Below, one piece after another: positions 17,718 through 27,200 of a stretch of 64,000 nt of DNA. The notes below the pieces were generated by a model that saw only the letters and a list, made by a program, of their open reading frames with translations, did no database searches and was not told the origin of the DNA. The stretch covers positions 1 to 64,000 of the forward strand of contig JAPLUI010000321.1 of NCBI GenBank assembly GCA_026397725.1. The letters run 5' to 3'. The position numbers were made by a program, and so were the translations under genes. The number at the start of each line of letters is the position of its first letter. Positions within the stretch are counted from its first letter, which is position 1. This DNA comes from Verrucomicrobiota bacterium. GTDB lineage: Bacteria; Verrucomicrobiota; Verrucomicrobiia; Verrucomicrobiales; Akkermansiaceae.

Positions 17718-19115
17718 ATGAAACGCCCGCCCCGCTCGCTATTCATCATCCTCGGCATCGCCGTCGTCGCGGTGGTTGCGTGGCGTGTCTTCCGCACCAA
17801 GCAGGTCGCCCTGCCGGACCTGCAAACGATGGCGGTGAAACGCGGTGACGTCTTCGCCAGCATCAGCGCCACCGGCACGCTCGAACCCGAGGAAGTCGTG
17901 GACATCGGCGCCCAGGTGACCGGCCAGATCCTGTCGTTCGGCAATGACACCGCCGGCAAGACCGTCGATTACGGCTCGCAGGTGGCGGCCGGCTCGCTGC
18001 TGGCGAAAATCGATGACTCGCTCTATGCCATCAACAAGAAGCAGACGGAGGCGCAGCTCCAGCAGGCGCAATCCGCTGTGCTCTCCGCCGAAGCCGGACT
18101 GGTCCAGAACAAAGCCAAACTCGAACAAGCACGCGCCCAATTCAACCAGGCCAAGAAGGATTGGGAACGCGCCGAAAAACTCGGGCCGTCGGATTCCCTC
18201 TCGCGCTCGGCCTTTGACACCTATCAAGGCGTCTATGATGCCGCCAGGGCGAATGTGGCCGCCGCCGAGGCCGCCTGCGAAGTTGCCACCGCCCAAATCG
18301 CCACCAGCAAGGCCAGCGTCATGCAAGCCCAGGCCGCGATCCAACTCGCCGACCGCAACCTCGGCTATTGCACGATTTTGTCGCCCGTCACAGGCCTCGT
18401 CATCGACCGCCGGGTGGATGTGGGGCAAACGGTGGTGTCAAACATGAGTGCCTCCAGCCTGTTCCTCCTGGCCAAGGATTTGCAGAAGATGGAGGTCTGG
18501 GTCGCTGTCAACGAGGCGGACATCGGCAGCATCCACGCCGGGCAGGCGGTCACTTTCACCGTGGACACCTTTCCCGGCAGCACCTTCCAGGGCCGGGTCA
18601 ACAAGGTCCGTCTCAACGCCACCATGTCCCAGAACGTGGTGACCTACACCGTCGAGATCAACACCGACAATGCCGACGGCAAGTTGTTGCCCTATCTGAC
18701 CGCGAGCGTCAAGTTCGAGATCGACCACCAACAGAACGTGCTGACCGTACCCAACGCGGCGCTGCGCTGGCGCCCCGCCGACAAACAACTCGCCCCCGGC
18801 GTGGAAAACCCGTTCAACCCCAAGTCCGGAACCAAGGACGCCAAGGAAGGCGGGAAAGCCGCCGACCGGAAGAAGGGCCGCAGCAGCGTGCTGTGGGTGC
18901 GCGACCCCAGCAAGCAAAATTGCGTCAAACCGGTCAAGGTGCGCACCGGCATCAGCGATGGGGTCGTCACCGAAGTCACGCCGCTCGCCGAGGACACCGT
19001 GCTGGAGGATGTGGAGGTGGTCGTCGGCGAGTCGCGGGAAGGGGAGGGCGCGCCAGCCACGGAAACCACCAATCCCTTTGCGCCGAAGTTCCCCAGCCGC
19101 GGGCCGCGAAGATAA
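17718..19115 (+). CDS. macA: Efflux periplasmic adaptor (MacA-like, HlyD family)
   Basis: A 465-residue membrane-fusion protein linking an inner-membrane ABC transporter to an outer-membrane channel. One N-terminal membrane anchor (SLFIILGIAVVAVVAWRVF). Lipoyl halves are ASISATGTLEPEEVVDIG and LSPVTGLVIDRRVDVGQTV, around a long coiled-coil hairpin (residues about 90-210, with Gln/Ala-rich heptads). Beta-barrel and membrane-proximal domains follow. Start at 17718 places the anchor at the N-terminus; ATG 17634 is possible but adds 28 unremarkable residues. A Lys/Gly-rich insert (KSGTKDAKEGGKAADRKKG) near residue 380 is unusual. First gene of a four-gene operon. Confidence 0.88.
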   Translation: MKRPPRSLFIILGIAVVAVVAWRVFRTKQVALPDLQTMAVKRGDVFASISATGTLEPEEVVDIGAQVTGQILSFGNDTAGKTVDYGSQVAAGSLLAKIDDSLYAINKKQTEAQLQQAQSAVLSAEAGLVQNKAKLEQARAQFNQAKKDWERAEKLGPSDSLSRSAFDTYQGVYDAARANVAAAEAACEVATAQIATSKASVMQAQAAIQLADRNLGYCTILSPVTGLVIDRRVDVGQTVVSNMSASSLFLLAKDLQKMEVWVAVNEADIGSIHAGQAVTFTVDTFPGSTFQGRVNKVRLNATMSQNVVTYTVEINTDNADGKLLPYLTASVKFEIDHQQNVLTVPNAALRWRPADKQLAPGVENPFNPKSGTKDAKEGGKAADRKKGRSSVLWVRDPSKQNCVKPVKVRTGISDGVVTEVTPLAEDTVLEDVEVVVGESREGEGAPATETTNPFAPKFPSRGPRR

Positions 19116-19143
19116 GTCGCGGGGCCAGCTTGCGAGTGATCCC

Positions 19144-19848
19144 ATGAAACTCATCGAACTGCGAGACATCCGCAAGACCTTCTATCTTGGCGAGGTCGTG
19201 CTGCCCGTTCTCAAGGGCATTTCACTCGACATCGCCAAGGGCGAAAGGGTCGCGCTCACCGGCGTGTCAGGCTCTGGCAAGAGTACCCTGATGAACACGC
19301 TGGGCTGCCTCGACCGCCCGACCTCCGGCGAGTATTGGCTGGAAGGGGAGGAGGTGTCCCGATTCTCCAACGACGCCCGCGCGCTGATGCGCAACCAGAA
19401 GATGGGTTTCGTGTTCCAGAACTTCAATCTGTTGGCCCGCACCACGGCGCTGGCGCAAGTCATGATGCCCTTGCTCTATGGCAGAAAATACATCTCGCAC
19501 AAGGCCGCGAAACAGCGTGCGGAAGCCATGCTGGACCGCGTGGGCCTGGCGGATCGCATGGACCACCAGCCGTCCCAACTTTCCGGCGGCCAGCAACAAC
19601 GCGTGGCGCTTGCCCGCGCCCTGATCAACCATCCGCCGTTCCTGTTAGCCGACGAGCCGACCGGCAATCTCGATTCCCAAACCACCCGCGAAGTGCTCGC
19701 GCTCTTCAGGCAACTCAACGCGCAGGATGGCATCACCATTCTGTTAGTCACCCACGACCCGCAAGTGGCGGCGAGCTGCCGGCGAGTGATCCGGATGGCG
19801 GACGGCCTGATCGAGGCGGATGAAATCACCGCGACCGACCTGCCATGA
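19144..19848 (+). CDS. MacB-type ABC transporter ATP-binding protein
   Basis: A 234-residue ATPase of the LolD/MacB group. Walker A GVSGSGKST, signature LSGGQQQRVALARAL, Walker B LLADEPTGNLD, H-loop VTHDPQ. It starts 28 bp after the adaptor. Its stop overlaps the permease start by 4 bp (ATGA at 19845), which indicates translational coupling. In E. coli MacB the ATPase and permease are fused. Here they are separate genes, as is common outside enterobacteria. It powers extrusion of a substrate (macrolides, peptides or lipids are typical) from the periplasm. Confidence 0.93.
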   Translation: MKLIELRDIRKTFYLGEVVLPVLKGISLDIAKGERVALTGVSGSGKSTLMNTLGCLDRPTSGEYWLEGEEVSRFSNDARALMRNQKMGFVFQNFNLLARTTALAQVMMPLLYGRKYISHKAAKQRAEAMLDRVGLADRMDHQPSQLSGGQQQRVALARALINHPPFLLADEPTGNLDSQTTREVLALFRQLNAQDGITILLVTHDPQVAASCRRVIRMADGLIEADEITATDLP

Positions 19849-21215
19849 AAGCGCTCCGGATTCTGCTAGCCTCCCTGACCGCGCTGCGCCGCAACGTGCT
19901 GCGTTCGGCGCTGACCACGCTCGGCATCGTCATCGGGGTGGGCGCGGTGATCGCGATGATGGAGATCGGCAACGGCTCATCGGCCGCCATACAGAAGACC
20001 ATTGCCAGCATGGGTGCCAACACGCTGATGATTTTTCCCGGCGCGGCCGCCAGCGGCGGGATTTCGTTCGGAGCCGGCAGCACCATGACCCTGACCCCGG
20101 AAGACAGCGAGGCCATCCAGCGCGAATGCCCGTCGGTGCGTGCCACCGCGCCCGTGGTTCGCAGCCGCAATGCGCCGCTTGTCTTCGGCAACAGGAACTG
20201 GGTGCCTAACGAAATCAACGGCACCACCCCGGCCTTTCTCGAGGTCCGGGATTGGGCGATCGCTGAAGGCGCGGGCTTCGACGACAGGGATGTGCGCAAT
20301 GCCGCCCGCGTCTGCCTGGTGGGCCAAGCGGTGGTGCGCGAGTTGTTCCAAGGCCAGTCGCCGGTGGGCCAGGAGCTGCGCCTGCAAAACGTCTCCCTGC
20401 GGGTGCTCGGCGTGCTCGAGAAAAAGGGTGCCAGCATGATGGGCCGCGACCAGGATGATATCCTGATCGCGCCCTGGACCACGATCAAGTTCCGCGTGTC
20501 CGGCACGTCCACCGCCAACACCGCCGCCGCCGCCACCGCCGCCGGCACCAGCACCAGCACCCCGCGCGGACAACTCTATCCCGGTTCGGCGCAGGGGCTT
20601 TACGCCGCCCGTTCGGCCATCCAAACCAAGAACAGCCCGATGCCGGTCCGCCTGATCACGGTCGATCAGATCATCGTTGCCGCCACCAGTGCGGCGGAAA
20701 CCAAGGATGCCACCACTGAAATCACCGGTTTGCTCCACGACCGCCACCACATCGCCGAAGGGGAAGTGGACGATTTCAATGTCCGCGACATGGCCGAGAT
20801 CACCAAAGCCCTGACCTCCACCACCGTGATGATGACCAACCTGCTGCTGGTGGTGGCGATGATCTCACTGATCGTCGGCGGTGTCGGCATCATGAACATC
20901 ATGCTGGTCTCGGTGACCGAGCGCACGCGGGAAATCGGCCTGCGGATGGCGGTTGGCGCGCGCGGCACAGACATCCTGCGGCAATTTCTCACCGAGTCGG
21001 TGATGTTATGCCTGGCGGGCGGGGCGATGGGCATCGCGCTTGGCCGCGGCACGTCCTACCTGGTCTCCCGGATCCTGCATTGGCCGACGCTGCCGTCGCT
21101 CGGCGCGATCATTGCCTCGGTGCTGGTGTCCGCCTCGGTGGGCATCATCTTCGGTTTCTATCCAGCCTGGAAAGCCTCGCGTCTCGATCCGATCGAAGCG
21201 CTGCGCTATGAATGA
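19845..21215 (+). CDS. MacB-like FtsX-family permease
   Basis: A 456-residue permease with an N-terminal membrane helix (LRSALTTLGIVIGVGAVIAM), a large MacB periplasmic core domain (residues about 45-320), and three C-terminal FtsX helices (LLLVVAMISLIVGGVGIMNI; MLCLAGGAMGIALGRG; IIASVLVSASVGIIFGFYPA). SVTERTREIGLRMAVGAR is the conserved FtsX cytoplasmic loop. The periplasmic core carries an Ala/Thr-rich low-complexity insert around residues 225-245. It partners the ATPase that overlaps it. Confidence 0.92.
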   Translation: MKALRILLASLTALRRNVLRSALTTLGIVIGVGAVIAMMEIGNGSSAAIQKTIASMGANTLMIFPGAAASGGISFGAGSTMTLTPEDSEAIQRECPSVRATAPVVRSRNAPLVFGNRNWVPNEINGTTPAFLEVRDWAIAEGAGFDDRDVRNAARVCLVGQAVVRELFQGQSPVGQELRLQNVSLRVLGVLEKKGASMMGRDQDDILIAPWTTIKFRVSGTSTANTAAAATAAGTSTSTPRGQLYPGSAQGLYAARSAIQTKNSPMPVRLITVDQIIVAATSAAETKDATTEITGLLHDRHHIAEGEVDDFNVRDMAEITKALTSTTVMMTNLLLVVAMISLIVGGVGIMNIMLVSVTERTREIGLRMAVGARGTDILRQFLTESVMLCLAGGAMGIALGRGTSYLVSRILHWPTLPSLGAIIASVLVSASVGIIFGFYPAWKASRLDPIEALRYE

Positions 21216-21227
21216 CCCCCATCTGAC

Positions 21228-22619
21228 ATGACCTCCATCAAATCCGTGCTCGTCCTGTTAGGACTGGGTTTCACCGCATGCGCGGTGGGGCCTGATTTCC
21301 AACGTCCGGCCGGCGTGCTGCCCGCCACCTGGGGTGCTGGCAAGCAAGCGGCGGCAGCCGCCGCGGCCGACCCCGCCGCGCTCGTCAGTTGGTGGCGGCG
21401 GTTCCACGATCCGAAGCTCAACGCGCTGGTTGAGCAAGCGGTCGAGGCGAACCTCGACGTGCGACAAGCCGCCGCGCGCCTGCGGCAGGCCCGCGCGGAA
21501 CGGCAGGCGGCCACCGCCCCATTCTGGCCATGGCTCAGTGCCTCGGGCAGCGAACAGCAATCCGACGTCGGCGGCTCGGGACCGGGCGCCGGGAATTACC
21601 GCAGCTATCGCGGCGGCCTGAGCGCCGCCTGGGAACTCGATGTGTTTGGCGGCAAGCGCCGCACCCTCGAATCCGCCAACGCCCGCCTCGCCGCCAGTGC
21701 CGCCGCCCTCGATGCCACCCGCTTGAGCATGGCGGCCGAGGTCGCCCTGACGTATTGCCAACTCCGATCGATCCAGGACCAACTCGTGGTCGCCCGCCGC
21801 AACCTCGGCACCCAACAAAAGAGCGCCAACATCACCCATGAACGCCGCGGCGCCGGCTTCGCCAGCGACCTCGATGTGGTCAACTCCGATGCCCTAGTCG
21901 CCAACACCAAGGCGCAACTCCCGCGCCTGGAAACCAACGCCAGACAAACCGCCCACGCCCTCGCCGTGCTGCTCGCCCGCCCGCCCGCCGATTTGTTAGG
22001 TCTGCTTGCCGACTCCAGCCCGGTCCCCACCGCCTCGGTCGCCGTGCCCGCCGGGATTCCGTCCGACCTCCTGCGGCGGCGGCCCGACATCCGCAGTGCC
22101 GAGGCCAACGCCCATGCCGCCACCGCCCGGATCGGCGTGGCCGTGGCCGACCTGTTTCCCAAGTTCTCCCTAACCGGCTCGCTCAGCCAGCAAAGCGCCA
22201 AGCTCACCGACTGGCTTTCCCCGACGGCCCGCGTGAGCGGTTTCGGCCCCTCGTTCAACTGGGCCTTGTTCCAGGGTGGGAGCATTCAGGCCAACATCCG
22301 CGTCCAGGAGGCGCTGCGCGATGAGGCGCTCCTTGCCTATCGCAAGACCGTGTTGGTGGCCTTGCAGGAAGTCGAGGACGCGATGATAGCCGGAGCCAAC
22401 GAACTCAAGCGCCGCGCGTCTCTAACCGAAGCGGTGGCTGCCAACCGTCGCGCCGTGGAACTCTCAACCGAGCTGTACACCGCCGGTCAAACCGATTTCA
22501 TCAACGTCCTCAGCGCCCAGCGTTCGCTGTTGCTATCCGAAAGCGAGTTCACCCTCAGCAATCTCGCGCTGGCCAGCGATGTGATCGCACTCTACAAGGC
22601 GCTCGGCGGCGGCTGGTGA
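21228..22619 (+). CDS. Outer-membrane efflux lipoprotein (NodT/OprM family)
   Basis: A 463-residue TolC-like channel. The lipobox GFTAC puts the acylated Cys near residue 18, followed by AVGPDFQRP, the standard OprM/NodT start. Two outer-membrane efflux repeats with long helices (VEANLDVRQAAARLRQARAE; LLRRRPDIRSAEANAHAATA). It starts 12 bp after the permease stop and completes the tripartite pump. It ends just before a strong hairpin at 22621. Confidence 0.93.
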   Translation: MTSIKSVLVLLGLGFTACAVGPDFQRPAGVLPATWGAGKQAAAAAAADPAALVSWWRRFHDPKLNALVEQAVEANLDVRQAAARLRQARAERQAATAPFWPWLSASGSEQQSDVGGSGPGAGNYRSYRGGLSAAWELDVFGGKRRTLESANARLAASAAALDATRLSMAAEVALTYCQLRSIQDQLVVARRNLGTQQKSANITHERRGAGFASDLDVVNSDALVANTKAQLPRLETNARQTAHALAVLLARPPADLLGLLADSSPVPTASVAVPAGIPSDLLRRRPDIRSAEANAHAATARIGVAVADLFPKFSLTGSLSQQSAKLTDWLSPTARVSGFGPSFNWALFQGGSIQANIRVQEALRDEALLAYRKTVLVALQEVEDAMIAGANELKRRASLTEAVAANRRAVELSTELYTAGQTDFINVLSAQRSLLLSESEFTLSNLALASDVIALYKALGGGW

Positions 22620-22620
22620 G

Positions 22621-22641
22621 CCCTACCGGCCAACGGTAGGG
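22621..22641 (+). terminator. Hairpin terminator after the efflux operon
   Basis: A perfect 8-bp stem ccctaccg/cggtaggg with a 5-nt loop starts 2 bp after the stop codon of the efflux channel gene. No U-tract follows, so it may be a weak or bidirectional terminator between the convergent efflux and gltD genes. It is the only strong hairpin seen in this gap. Confidence 0.65.
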
Positions 22642-22723
22642 CGGCGCCGGCCCGGGCCGTCCACTGGTCCGCCCGGATGGGCGGGGCGCAGGCGCGGATG
22701 ACGCGATGAGAAAGAACCGCACG

Positions 22724-24220
22724 CTATGGCAGCCGGGTGGAGCCCATCAGGAAGCGATCGCATTCACGGGCTGCGCCGCGGCCTTCGTTGATGGCCCAGA
22801 CGACGAGCGACTGCCCGCGGCGCATGTCGCCGGCGGCAAAGACGCCCGGCAGGTTGGTGGTGAAGCTGCCATGCTCCGCCTTGACGTTGGAGCGGGGGTC
22901 GGTGGCAAGACCAAACCGATCAATGATGTTAGACTCGGGGCCGGTGAAGCCCATGGCGAGCAGGACGAGTTGGGTGGGGATGACGCGCAGCGTGCCGGGC
23001 AGGTCCTGCGGGATGAAGCGGCCCTGCTCATCTTTCGCCCATTGGATTTCCACCATCTCAAGGCCGGTCAGGTTGCCGGCGGCATCCTTGAGAAAACGTT
23101 TCGTCTGCACCAGATAGTGGCGCGGGTCGCTGCCTTGAACGGCGGCCGCTTCCTCTTGGCCGTAATCCATCTTGTACACCTTCGGCCATTCCGGCCAGGG
23201 GTTGTCAGCCGCGCGGGCGAGCGGCGGCTTGGGCAGAATCTCCAACTGGATGACGCTCTTGCAGCCGTGGCGCAGGCTGGTGGCCACGCAGTCGGTGCCG
23301 GTATCTCCACCGCCAATGACCACCACGTCCTTGCCAGCGGCGTTGAACGCAGGCAGCGAGCCGTCAAATTGGTGATCCAAGAGGTGGCGCGTGCTGGCTG
23401 TTAGAAAATCCATCGCCAGGTGGATGCCCGCCGTCTCGCGGCCCTCGATGGGCAGGTCGCGGGCCTGGGTGGCGCCGCAGCACAGCACCACCGCATCGAA
23501 GTCCTGGCGCAAGCGCCCGGCGCTCCAGTCCGGATCGGTGCCAATGCAGATGCCGGTCTTGAATTCGATGCCTTCCTCGTGCAGGAGCTTGACGCGGCGG
23601 GCCACCACTGCCTGCTTGTCGAGCTTCATGTTAGGGATGCCATACATGAGCAGGCCGCCGATGCGGTCTTCGCGTTCGAACACGGTGACGTGGTGGCCGG
23701 CCTGGTTGAGCTGGTCGGCACAGGCGAGGCCAGCGGGGCCGGAGCCGACGATGGCAACCTGCTTGCCGGTCCGCTTGGCGGGGATTCTGGGGGTGACCCA
23801 GCCTTCCTGCCAGCCGCGTTCGATGATCGCGCACTCGTTGTTCTTGATGGCGACGGGCGGCTTGATGACGCCGAGCACGCAGGAGCCTTCGCAGGGTGCC
23901 GGGCAGACGCGGCCGGTGAACTCCGGAAAATTGTTAGTCTTGTGCAGGCGTTGCAGCGCCTCTTTCCAACGGCTGCGGAAGATCAGGTCGTTCCACTCCG
24001 GGATCAGGTTGCTGACCGGGCAGCCGCTGGCCATGCCGGCCACCAGATGGCCGGTGTGGCAGAACGGCGTGCCGCAATCCATGCAGCGCGCGCCCTGCTC
24101 GCGCTGTTGTTTCTCGTCCGGTTGGATTTTGAATTCCTGCCAGTTCTTGAGCCGTTCGAGCGGCGCGATTTCGGCATCGGTCTTCCGGTCCAGTTCCATG
24201 AATCCTGTTGGCTTGCCCAT
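22724..24220 (-). CDS. gltD: Glutamate synthase small (beta) subunit
   Basis: A 498-residue NADPH-oxidising subunit of GOGAT, passing electrons through Fe-S clusters to GltB. N-terminal Cys clusters CMDCGTPFC, GCPVSNLIPEW and CPAPCEGSC bind 4Fe-4S. FAD site IVGSGPAGLACADQL, and NADPH site VIGGGDTGTDCV. The start at 24220 gives MGKPTGFMELDRK, the usual family N-terminus, and is 22 bp after the gltB stop. Together with gltB it makes glutamate from glutamine and 2-oxoglutarate in the cytoplasm. Confidence 0.95.
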   Translation of the reverse strand: MGKPTGFMELDRKTDAEIAPLERLKNWQEFKIQPDEKQQREQGARCMDCGTPFCHTGHLVAGMASGCPVSNLIPEWNDLIFRSRWKEALQRLHKTNNFPEFTGRVCPAPCEGSCVLGVIKPPVAIKNNECAIIERGWQEGWVTPRIPAKRTGKQVAIVGSGPAGLACADQLNQAGHHVTVFEREDRIGGLLMYGIPNMKLDKQAVVARRVKLLHEEGIEFKTGICIGTDPDWSAGRLRQDFDAVVLCCGATQARDLPIEGRETAGIHLAMDFLTASTRHLLDHQFDGSLPAFNAAGKDVVVIGGGDTGTDCVATSLRHGCKSVIQLEILPKPPLARAADNPWPEWPKVYKMDYGQEEAAAVQGSDPRHYLVQTKRFLKDAAGNLTGLEMVEIQWAKDEQGRFIPQDLPGTLRVIPTQLVLLAMGFTGPESNIIDRFGLATDPRSNVKAEHGSFTTNLPGVFAAGDMRRGQSLVVWAINEGRGAARECDRFLMGSTRLP

Positions 24221-24242
24221 TGTGTCTGGTGGTGTGTCATTT

Positions 24243-27200
24243 TCAGTTGCCGCCGATGCGGGCCAGGTCCTTGAGGTTTTCCTCGAAGGCTGCCATCGCG
24301 GCCTCGTCGCCGGAGAGGCCCTGGTCCTCGACCTTCCTGAAGCACTCGAGCATCCGCTCGTAGTCGCGGGGCATGACCTTGAAGAACTTCGGCAGCTCGG
24401 CATCCCAGTTCTCCAGCAGCCATGCGCCGCGTTCCGAGCCGGTGCAGTCCACATGCCGCGCAATGGTGGCCTTGACCCTGGCGATGTCCGCGTCGCTGGC
24501 TTCGATCAGGCGATAGAGATTGACCATGTCCCGGTTGAGGCGCTTCTCGAAGAGCCCGTCAATGTCATAGACATAAGCCACGCCGCCGGACATGCCTGCG
24601 GCGAAGTTGCGGCCGGTTTCGCCCAGCACGATGACCTCGCCGCCGGTCATGTATTCGCAACCGTGGTCGCCGAGGCCTTCGACGACGGCCCTGGCGCCGG
24701 AGTTGCGGACGCAGAAGCGCTCGCCGGCGACGCCGCAGATGAAGGCCTCGCCCTGGGTGGCACCATAGAACGCCACGTTGCCGATGATGATGTTGTCAGC
24801 CGCCTTGAACCCGACTCCTTGCGGCGGATAGACAATGACCTTGGCGCCGGACAAGCCCTTGCCGACGTAGTCGTTGGCATCGCCCTCGAGTTCAAAGGTC
24901 ATGCCCGCCGGCGTGAACGCGGCGAAGGATTGGCCCGCACTGCCGGTGAACTTCAGTTCCACGGTGTCTTCCGGCAGGCCCTTGCCGCCATGCTTGCGGC
25001 TGATCTCGCTGCCGGTGATGGTGCCCACCACGCGGTTCACGTTGGTGATCGGCAACTCGATGCGGACCTTCTCCCCGCGCTCGATGGCGGGCTTGCACAG
25101 CGCCAGCAAGTGCGTGTTGTCGAGCGCCTGGGTCAGCCCGTGATCCTGCTGCATCTGGCAATAGGTGCCAACCCGGTCACCCACGTCGGGCCGGTGGAAG
25201 ATGCTGGTTAGATCGACCCCCCTGGCTTTCCAGTGATTGGTGGCCTCGGCGGTTTCGAGGCACTCGACGTGGCCGACCATGTCATTGATGGTGCGGAAGC
25301 CGCACGCTGCCATGATCTCGCGCATTTCCATGGCGATGAAGCGCATGAAATTGACCACATGCTCGGGAGTGCCGGCGAAGTTCTTGCGGAGTTCGGGATC
25401 CTGGGTGGCGACGCCGACGGGGCAGGTGTTTTTCTGGCAGACCCGCATCATCAGGCAGCCCACGCTCACCAACGGGGCGGTGGCAAAGCCGTATTCCTCT
25501 GCGCCAAGCAGGGTGGCGATGGCCACATCGCGGCCGGTTTTCAACTGACCGTCGGTTTCTAACACGACGCGGCTGCGCAGGTCGTTGAGGAGCAGAATCT
25601 GGTTGGTTTCCGCCAGGCCGAGTTCCCACGGGGCGCCGGCGTTGTAGATTGAGGAACTGGGCGAGGCACCCGTGCCGCCATCGTGGCCGGAGATGAGGAT
25701 AACGTCGGCGTGAGCCTTGGCCACCCCGGCGGCGATGGTGCCGACCCCGACTTCCGCCACCAACTTGACGTTGATGCGGGCCTGCGGGTTGGCATTCTTC
25801 AAATCATGGATCAACTCGGCGAGGTCCTCGATCGAATAGATGTCATGATGCGGTGGCGGCGACACCAGGCCGACGCCCGGCGTCGAGTAGCGCACCTTGG
25901 CGATCCACGGATAGACCTTGGAGCCGGGCAGTTCGCCGCCCTCGCCGGGCTTGGCACCTTGTGAAATCTTGATTTGGATTTCGTCGGCATTGACCAGATA
26001 CTCGCTGGTGACGCCGAAGCGACCCGAGGCGACCTGTTTGATGGCGGAGCGTTTGCTATCGCCATTGGGCATGGGCGTGAAGCGGGCGGGGTCTTCGCCG
26101 CCCTCGCCGGTGTTGGACTTGCCGCCGATGCGGTTCATCGCGATCGCCAGCGTTTCGTGGGCCTCCTGGGAGATCGAGCCATAGGACATGGCGCCGGTCT
26201 TGAAGCGCTTGGTGATGGACTCGATGGATTCCACCTCGTCGAGCGGGACGGGTTTGAGGTCCTTGCGGAAGCACATCAAGCCGCGCAGGGTGGAGATGTT
26301 TTCGCTCTGGCGGTTGACCTTGGCGGCGTATTGCCGGTACACCTCGTAGCTGCCGGTGCGCACGGCCTTTTGCAGCAGATGGATGGTCTCCGGGTTGAAC
26401 AGATGATACTCGCCGCCGGCACGCCATTGATACATGCCGCCGGAATCGAGCGCACGCTCGGCATCCTCAAGAGGCCGGTCCGGGAACGCCGCACGGTGGC
26501 GGACGAGTGATTCCTCGGCGATCTGGTCGATGCCCGAGCCCTCGCAACGGCTGGAGGTGCCGGTGAAGTAGGTGTTCACCAGCTCGGTGCCGAGGCCGAT
26601 GGTTTCAAAGATCTGCGCGCCGCGATAGGAGGCGACGGTGGAGATGCCCATCTTGGCCATGGTTTTCACCACCCCCTTGATAGAGGCCTTGAGATAGTTA
26701 TAGACCGCCTGGTCGAAGTCCATCGCCAGCATGTCGTCCGTGATCATCTGATGGAGCGAGTCGAAGGCCAGGTAGGGATTGATGGCATCCGCACCGTAAC
26801 CGATGAGGGTGGAGAAATGATGGACCTCGCGGGCTTCGCCGGTTTCCAGGATGATGGACACCAGGGTGCGGGTGCCGCCGGCCACGAGGTGGTGGTGGAG
26901 CCCGCCCATGGCCAGCAGCGTGGGAATCGCGGCGTTGCTGGCACTGATGTTTCTATCCGACAGGATCAGGAGGTTGCAGCCGTCCACGATGGCCTGATCG
27001 GCGGTGGCAAACAGCTTTTGCAGTGCCGCTTCCATGCCCGCTCCCCCCTGCTTGACCGGGAAGAGCATGTCGAGGGTGATGGACTGGAAACCCGCAAGTT
27101 CGATCTCGCGCAGTTGGGCGAGGGTGCGGTTGTCGATGAGCGGGTTGTCCAAGCGGATCATGCGGCAACTCCGGGGGCCCGGGTTGAGCAGGTTGCCCTC